64,000 bases of DNA. Origin: Schizochytrium sp. CCTCC M209059. Its lineage: Eukaryota > Sar > Bigyra > Thraustochytrida > Thraustochytriidae. The stretch spans positions 565,385 to 629,384 of the forward strand of contig KN805376.1 in NCBI GenBank assembly GCA_000818945.1. Reading direction: 5' to 3'. The notes beneath the pieces were generated by a model. That model made no database searches. It had not been told where the DNA came from and saw only the letters and a list, made by a program, of their open reading frames with translations. Shown one piece after another: positions 58,193-64,000 of the stretch. Numbering within the stretch: the first letter of the stretch is position 1; each line of letters begins with the position of its first letter. A program made the position numbers and the translations under genes.

Positions 58193-61100
58193 ATGCGGGC
58201 AAACACGAAACGAGGAGTTTTCGCGCGAAGAGAGATGATTGGCGGAGACGACGACAAAAACAAGGCCCGGACCGAGGGCGAACTGCAGCACTTCGAGTCG
58301 CAAGGCTCCGTCAGCACGTTGGGAGAGGATGAAGAGCTTGACGCAGTGGAACTTGCTTCCGATACGTCTTCTGCTGCATCCAAGAGCGTAGATTCAGGCT
58401 CGAAGAATGGGAAATCTTCGCTCACAGTCGTGAAAGGCGATGCTGATTCGATGACAGATCCCGCAAATGTCGGGCTCCAGCCGACATCTCCACGCCTGTC
58501 GGTCGAAGACAGGGTCCGCGTTCGCAAATTGCTTGGACGTTTGCAAATGCAAGCAGCTGCTCAAGTGAGCGATGGTACAGAAGGCGAAGAGGTTGCAGTA
58601 AAGTTATTTAAGGACGAGATTGCTTTTCTGGCAGAGCTCTTTGGGGCCGGCGTGATTCGCGCGCCATCAGCAGCGGGCAGCCGGCTCTTTGACTTTTCCA
58701 AGCGCCAACTCACCGGTATTGAACTCTCTAGCATGGTACAACGCGTGCGCGGAGATGAATACTGGCCCGTCCACCTTGGCTTTCGAGACCTCGAGTACTC
58801 GGTCAATGTGCCAAGTGCAGATGTGGGCATTCCCACCGTGATGAGCACGCTCGCCAAGATTGTCTCGCCGCTGATGAACCTTGTTACCTGCAGCCGAACC
58901 GAACGCATGGACTTGCCGATTCTGCGAAAGATATCTGGTTCTTTCGAAGCTGGCAGACCAACCCTCGTTCTTGGTCCGCCTGGATGTGGCATCACGACTC
59001 TCTTTAAGACCTTGAGCGGTCGAGCCAAGGTGGGTGGTCGCTGCAAGCTGAAAGGCGAGATTCTCTACTCGGGCTATGACGCAAGCGAGGTGCACGTGCG
59101 CAAGATGACGTCCTATGTCGACCAGATGGACGAGCATACAGCTGTCCTAACGGTCCGCGAGACGCTGCTATTTGCCTATGAATGCTTCGGAGGCGCCGAG
59201 ACGGCGAGACTAGTGCTCGAAGCCTCGGGATCCTCGACCGAAACCACTGAAGAGGAGAATGCGCGCATTCATGACACTTTGGAAAGCTTTCCGGACACGG
59301 TTATCAACAGCCTCGCGCTTGGTAACGCTGCAGACACCATTGTTGGCAACGAGCTCTTGCGAGGGGTTTCTGGTGGCGAACGGAAGCGCGTCACATCTGC
59401 TGAGATGATCATGGGCCGACGGCCCCTTGCCTTCATGGACCAAATCTCCACAGGTCTTGACAGCGCCGCAACGTTTGACATTTGCCGACGTCTCACTGAG
59501 GTGGCCAGGAACTTGCACCACACTCCTGTTGTAGCGCTTCTGCAGCCGCCCCCGGAAGTGTACGAGCTCTTTGATGAGATCCTCATCATGGCGCTTGGTT
59601 ACATCGTATACCATGGGCCCCGTGAGAATGTGCTGCCGTACTTTGCCAGCATTGGATTCGAGTGCCCGCATGATCGGGACATTGCTGACTTCATCCTCGA
59701 GGTCACCACGCCTGCACGCAAGATGTATCGCACACGCGCTGATGCTCCCAACAATGAGGAGGCCATGGCTATGGCTTGGCAGGCGTCCCCATTTTCTGTC
59801 AAGAAGCGCGAGAGCACTGCGTTTTGGTGCGACCCCGCCAACAAAATTGACGCAGCGATGCGTCGCAAGGTGTTTGCAAAGGAGGCTTCGATTTTCGAGA
59901 ACTCTTTCGCGAAGGACTTCAAGCTCGTCTTCCGTCGCCAGTGGCAGCTCGTGATGCGCGACCCGGCCTTTGTCAAGGCGCGCATCGTTCAGTCGCTACT
60001 CATGGGCATCGTTATTGGTACACTTTTTGTCCAGATCAACCCAAACCTCCCTGAAGTCGTGACGGAGAACACGGATCTAACTCCCATTACGCAGCGTTAC
60101 GGCATCATGTTCTCAACGTTGATGCAATGTGCGCTGGCAGGCATGGCCCAAATTCCCGTAGTGCTCGCCCAGCGACCGGTTTTTTACAAGCAGAGTGGAA
60201 GTTACTTTTTCCGCACCATCAACTATGTCATTAGCGAGACGCTTGCGGTATTGCCCATCGCGATTGCCGAAGCGATTATCATGGGCACGCTGGTTTTTTG
60301 GATTGCTGGACTCGTACCTTCGGGAAGCGCTGCGCCGACGGGGACATCCGATGCAGGAAGCCGCTTCATTCTCTTTGTTCTGCTCATGGCTTCGCTCAAC
60401 GTTTCCTTTGGTGCGTACCTCCGTGCGATCGCAAGCTTTGTGCCTTCCGCCGCCGTCGGGCAGGTGGTGGCGGGTCTTTCCATTGCGGCAACTATCTTGT
60501 ACAGCGGATACATTGTCACGGCCAATGCGATGCCCGTATGGTTCAAGTGGATCTACTGGATGTCTCCAATTTCTTGGGGTTATCGCACAGGCGTTCTTCT
60601 GGTGTTCAAGTCGAGCGCCTTTACGCAAGCGCAGCAAGCTTTGGCACTTGGTCTTTTCGACTTTCCCGCTGATCAAGAGTATATCTGGGGTGGCTACCTG
60701 ATTCTGTTGGGATACTGGTTCGTGAATATGGGTCTCAGTTACATTGGTTACACATTTATTCGGCATGAGTCTGGAGCCAGACAGACCAAAGCGAGTCCGC
60801 TTGCCGAAGATACGGGCAACCCAGACGTGGCCGAAGTCGAAAGTGTCATGGCTCGTCAACAGTCCCCGCTTTCAGCCGTCCATGATGAAAAGAACCTCGA
60901 AGACGGACGCGATTATGCTAAACGCGTCATTTCTGACGTCAAGGGTGAGGTAACTGTGGACATGGGCTCGACGCTCGGCAAGGGCAGCTTCACGCCTGTC
61001 GATCTCGTCTTTATCGACCTCTGGTACGCAGTTCCTGCGCCTGGATCCAAAAAGAAACATCACTTTAGCCTAGATCTACTCAAGGGGATCACCGGATATG

Positions 61101-63028
61101 CCGAAGCAGGTACGCTCACGGCGCTCATGGGGAGCAGTGGGGCCGGTAAGTCGACCCTTATGGACGTACTTGCGCTCCGCAAGACGGGCGGACGCATCAC
61201 GGGCCAAGTACTCGTCAATGGTCGCGCACAAAAGAAGACCTCATTTTCCCGCATCACTGGCTACGTCGAGCAGAATGACATTCACAGTCCCACGGCTACG
61301 GTGGAGGAAGCGCTCGTTTTCTCGGCTATGCTGCGGCAGCCGCGCGAGATAACTCGTGAGGCCAAACTTGCTTTCGTGGAGAGCGTCATTGATACACTTG
61401 GTCTTGAATCGATTCGCAGCTTTAAGATCGGTTTCAAGGCCACTGGCGGGCTCAGCACTGAGCAAGCGAAGCGATTGACCATTGGTGTTGAAATGGCTGC
61501 CAATCCGGCTATCATCTTTGCGGACGAACCTACATCGGGTCTCGACGCGAATTCGGCTCGCGTTGTAATGGACGGCCTCGAGCGGATCGCTCGTGCGGGG
61601 CGAACGGTGATTTGCACAATCCATCAGCCGTCTCAGGATATCTTCAACAAGTTTGACCGTCTCTTGCTGCTCCGTCGCGGCGGCGAAATGGTATACTTTG
61701 GGGATCTTGGTCCAAAATCGCGCACGCTTCTCGACTATCTGCAAGGGATCCCCGGAACTAAACCCATGGCTGACGCACGTTACAACCCGGCAACCTACAT
61801 GCTTGAGGTCGTAAGCGCAAAGTCTCTTGTGGATTATGTGCACGAATACCGCGAGAGTGCTCTTCGCGTAAAGAATGAGGAGAAGATTGAGGCGCTGGTA
61901 GCCTCGAACGTGGAGAAGCGCCCAGATATCGTCTTTGAGGCGGCATACGCAAGCTCCTTTGGCACTCAGCTTGAGCAGCTCTCGATGCGCTGGTTGCGCG
62001 CGTACTGGCGAAATCCAGCGTATAATACGACGCGCTTCGTGATTGCAGTCTTCATTTCGGTGTTCTTTGGATGCACTTTTTACCAAAAGTAAGTTTTCGA
62101 CGCGCAAAAAAAAACTCACTTACCCATTATTCACGGTCGTACATACATACTAACACACACACAATTTGCTCTCACGTGTACACGCGCACAGGGCCGCTGA
62201 GATTCAGACGACGCAGGACGCGCAGAGCTTTATGGGCTTGATTTTCATCTCCACGACCTTTATGGGAGTGATCGCCCTATACACTGCCATCCCGACTGTT
62301 ATGGACGAACGAGCACCTTTCTACAGAGAGCGAGCTTCCTCATACTACAGTATCGGGCCTATGGCCATTGCCATCACGACCACCGAGCTTCCGTACATTG
62401 TGGGCGCCAGCGTAAGTAGGCATTCGAGACCTGGGTACTTGAAAGTTGGCAAGAAAGCTTCGGATGCGGGAGCACGAGTGAGACGCGAAATCAGCAAGAA
62501 CACTAACATACGATGGATGTGTAGCTCGTCTTTGTGCCCATCTTTTACTTTCTTGTGCATCTTTGGCATAATGCCCGGGCGTTTTTCCTGTTTTGGGCCA
62601 TCTATCTTGCGTTTCAAATGACCCTGACGTTTTGGGGCCATTTGCTCGCGGCTGTGGCGCCAAACCAGGCCGTGGCGACCATTCTCGCCGCGCTTTCATT
62701 CGGATTTTGGACCATTAGCGCGGGCCTTTACATTGCTGTGCGCGATATGCCCGCGTTTTGGTCGTGGCTCCCTTGCCTGAACCCTCTTCGCTTCGCGCTC
62801 AATGGACTGTCTGTTTCTCAGCTTGTGTGCGAGAACCCTCTCGAGGACTCGGGTCCAGGCTGCTCGACGCTTTCTACGGGCGGCACGGCGTGGAACTTTG
62901 TGCAGGGTACATTTGGGTACGAGGCCGACGACTGGCAGTACTGCCTCGGCGCGCTCTTGGGCTTTGCATTCGGATTCCGCGTGCTCGCCGTCCTTGCACA
63001 TAAGTACATTTCGCATCTCAAACGGTGA
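58193..63028 (+). CDS. PDR-type full-size ABCG transporter 5 (three exons)
   Basis: The exons are 58193-62088, 62192-62411 and 62525-63028, with introns of 103 and 113 bases (both GTAAG donors, AG acceptors), and frame continuity across YQK-AAEIQTTQD and IVGAS-LVFVPIFYF. The product is 1539 residues. It is the only copy with recognised introns, both in TMD2. NBD1 has GPPGCGITT (about 262-270; Ile for Lys), VSGGERKRVTSAEM and LAFMDQISTGLDS (Gln for Glu). NBD2 has GSSGAGKST (about 981), GLSTEQAKRLTIGVEM, FADEPTSGLDANS and CTIHQPS. It ends in YISHLKR. Upstream of the P-loop the other copies read EAGKST, while this one reads EAGRPT. The start is the ATG at 58193; a second lies at 58235. Confidence 0.93.
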
Positions 63029-64000
63029 TGAGCAGACGAGAGCCAATCTCAGTTGTTGCTGGAGCTCGAAGCTCGGGAGCACTGTTCATTTTAAAAGAAA
63101 CGCTCAAAGAAAGAACCTTCATTTGTTAGAGTCTAGCTTGATCTTCCTCCACTGTGGCCCACATCCCATCCAAAAAATACCCATCCTGAAACACACCTCC
63201 TTCCCCTTGCTTCGCTTCTGCCTTGCCTCGCTCGCGGTCGCAGTCACAATCGAAGTCGATCGTCCTCGCGCGACGGACTCGTCCAAGCGGCAGGCCGCCT
63301 CACGCAGCCCTGCCCAGACCCTCCCTCGCGAGAAGCCTGCCGTCTGCGCACGAGTATGCGAGCGTGTGCTGGACGGACAGTGAATGGGTGGACGAACCGC
63401 CTCACGGTTTCCTGGCGTTTCGCCATGTGGAACCCGCCAGCCTCCTCACCGCCTCCCCGTTCGTTCGGCGACAACACCTCCAGCTTCCATGACGACGTCT
63501 TCCTGCCCGCCAGCCCCCGCCCTCGGCCACTGCCGCCGCCGCCACTCTTGACGCGCGCCGGTGATGTCGAGACAAGACAAGACAAGACAAGACAAGACAA
63601 GACAAGACAAGACAAGACAAGACAAGACAAGAGACAAGACACAAGACACCAGACCAGACAAGACAAGACAAGACAAGACTATACAAAACAAGACACCAGA
63701 CAAGACTAGGCCTAGACTAGGCCTAGAGTAGACTAGCCTTGACTAGACAAGACTAGACAAAACAAGACAACACCAGACAAGACAAGACAAGACAAGACAA
63801 GACAAGACAAGACAAGACAAGACAAGACCGGCCGGGGTCTCCGCGACCCGCTTAATTCCGCCCTCCTCCTCTCCACGCTTCTTGGCGTCCAGCCGCGCCG
63901 CGCCTCGCCTCGCCACGTCGCCCTGGTCCTCCTCCAGCTCGAGGTCGACCTCGTCGCCACGTCCAGCCGAGTTCCGCGCCGAGTCCCGCGCCGAGTCCTG
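63029..64000. other. Right-edge region with pentanucleotide array
   Basis: This is the 3' flank of transporter 5 and a repeat-rich stretch. The last 170 bases are GC-rich and may begin the promoter or first exon of a gene outside the window. No coding sequence is supported. Confidence 0.5.
63571..63828. repeat. GACAA pentanucleotide array
   Basis: Two perfect blocks (63571-63630 and about 63774-63828) of (GACAA)n flank a degenerate middle that includes two AGGCCTAG palindromes (63706-63727). This is the largest simple array in the window. Confidence 0.92.

Noticed and set aside
26927..63028. Reading the region as a biosynthetic gene cluster with its exporters
   Set aside because: Only one small-molecule-type methyltransferase and a nucleoside phosphorylase homologue accompany the transporters; no synthase or core enzyme is present.

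Overview
The window is nuclear DNA of a flagellated protist, most likely a thraustochytrid-type stramenopile (Labyrinthulomycetes). This is inferred from high GC, long mostly intronless genes with a few short GT-AG introns (73-227 nt), mitochondrial presequences, a ciliary transition-zone gene (B9D2), full-size PDR-type ABCG transporters, and a Zn2Cys6 regulator outside an obviously fungal context. No ribosomal RNA or convincing tRNA gene was seen. There is one 10-base N gap (12024-12033).

Region 1 (1-9.8 kb) is a compact housekeeping stretch. It holds a coiled-coil protein with a C-terminal Cys zinc motif, a WDR59-like GATOR2 subunit that lacks the expected WD40 propeller, a mitochondrial YciI-like protein, a mitochondrial protein resembling a stand-alone SRP54 M domain, and mitoribosomal protein mL53.

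Region 2 (9.8-26.4 kb) holds regulatory and cytoskeletal genes: an ARM/HEAT-like protein, a Zn2Cys6 transcription factor with polyQ, a membrane-anchored Cys-rich protein, a RhoGAP-like/DH fusion, a SPRY protein, a DOT1-like methyltransferase, B9D2, a protein with a C-terminal CaaX box, and a PPP1R21 (FERRY complex) homologue. Two gene pairs are divergent, and both shared promoters carry clusters of GCAAGTG boxes ending in a CACGTG.

Region 3 (26.9-63.0 kb) is dominated by five PDR-type ABCG transporter loci. Three lie on the minus strand (26.9-31.4 kb; a pseudogene at 33.1-37.6 kb; 38.7-43.2 kb) and two on the plus strand (52.7-57.0 kb; 58.2-63.0 kb). They are interrupted by a 2.7-kb gene-free repeat-rich spacer, a divergent thymidine-phosphorylase homologue, an orphan basic protein and a class I methyltransferase. 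The transporters share an asymmetric ATPase design: NBD1 lacks the Walker A lysine (Val/Ile) and the Walker B glutamate (Gln), while NBD2 keeps both and has an LSTEQ signature. The second locus is a decayed duplicate of the first, with at least five lesions, yet it has near-identical blocks alternating with diverged ones, as expected for gene conversion.

Intergenic DNA is rich in short tandem repeats. CAAGC-type units lie on the sense strand just upstream of several start codons. AGGCCTAGGCC-like palindromes recur between genes, and a (GACAA)n array lies at the right edge. Start codons given here are the first plausible in-frame ATG. Multi-exon structures were built by hand from GT-AG sites and reading-frame continuity.
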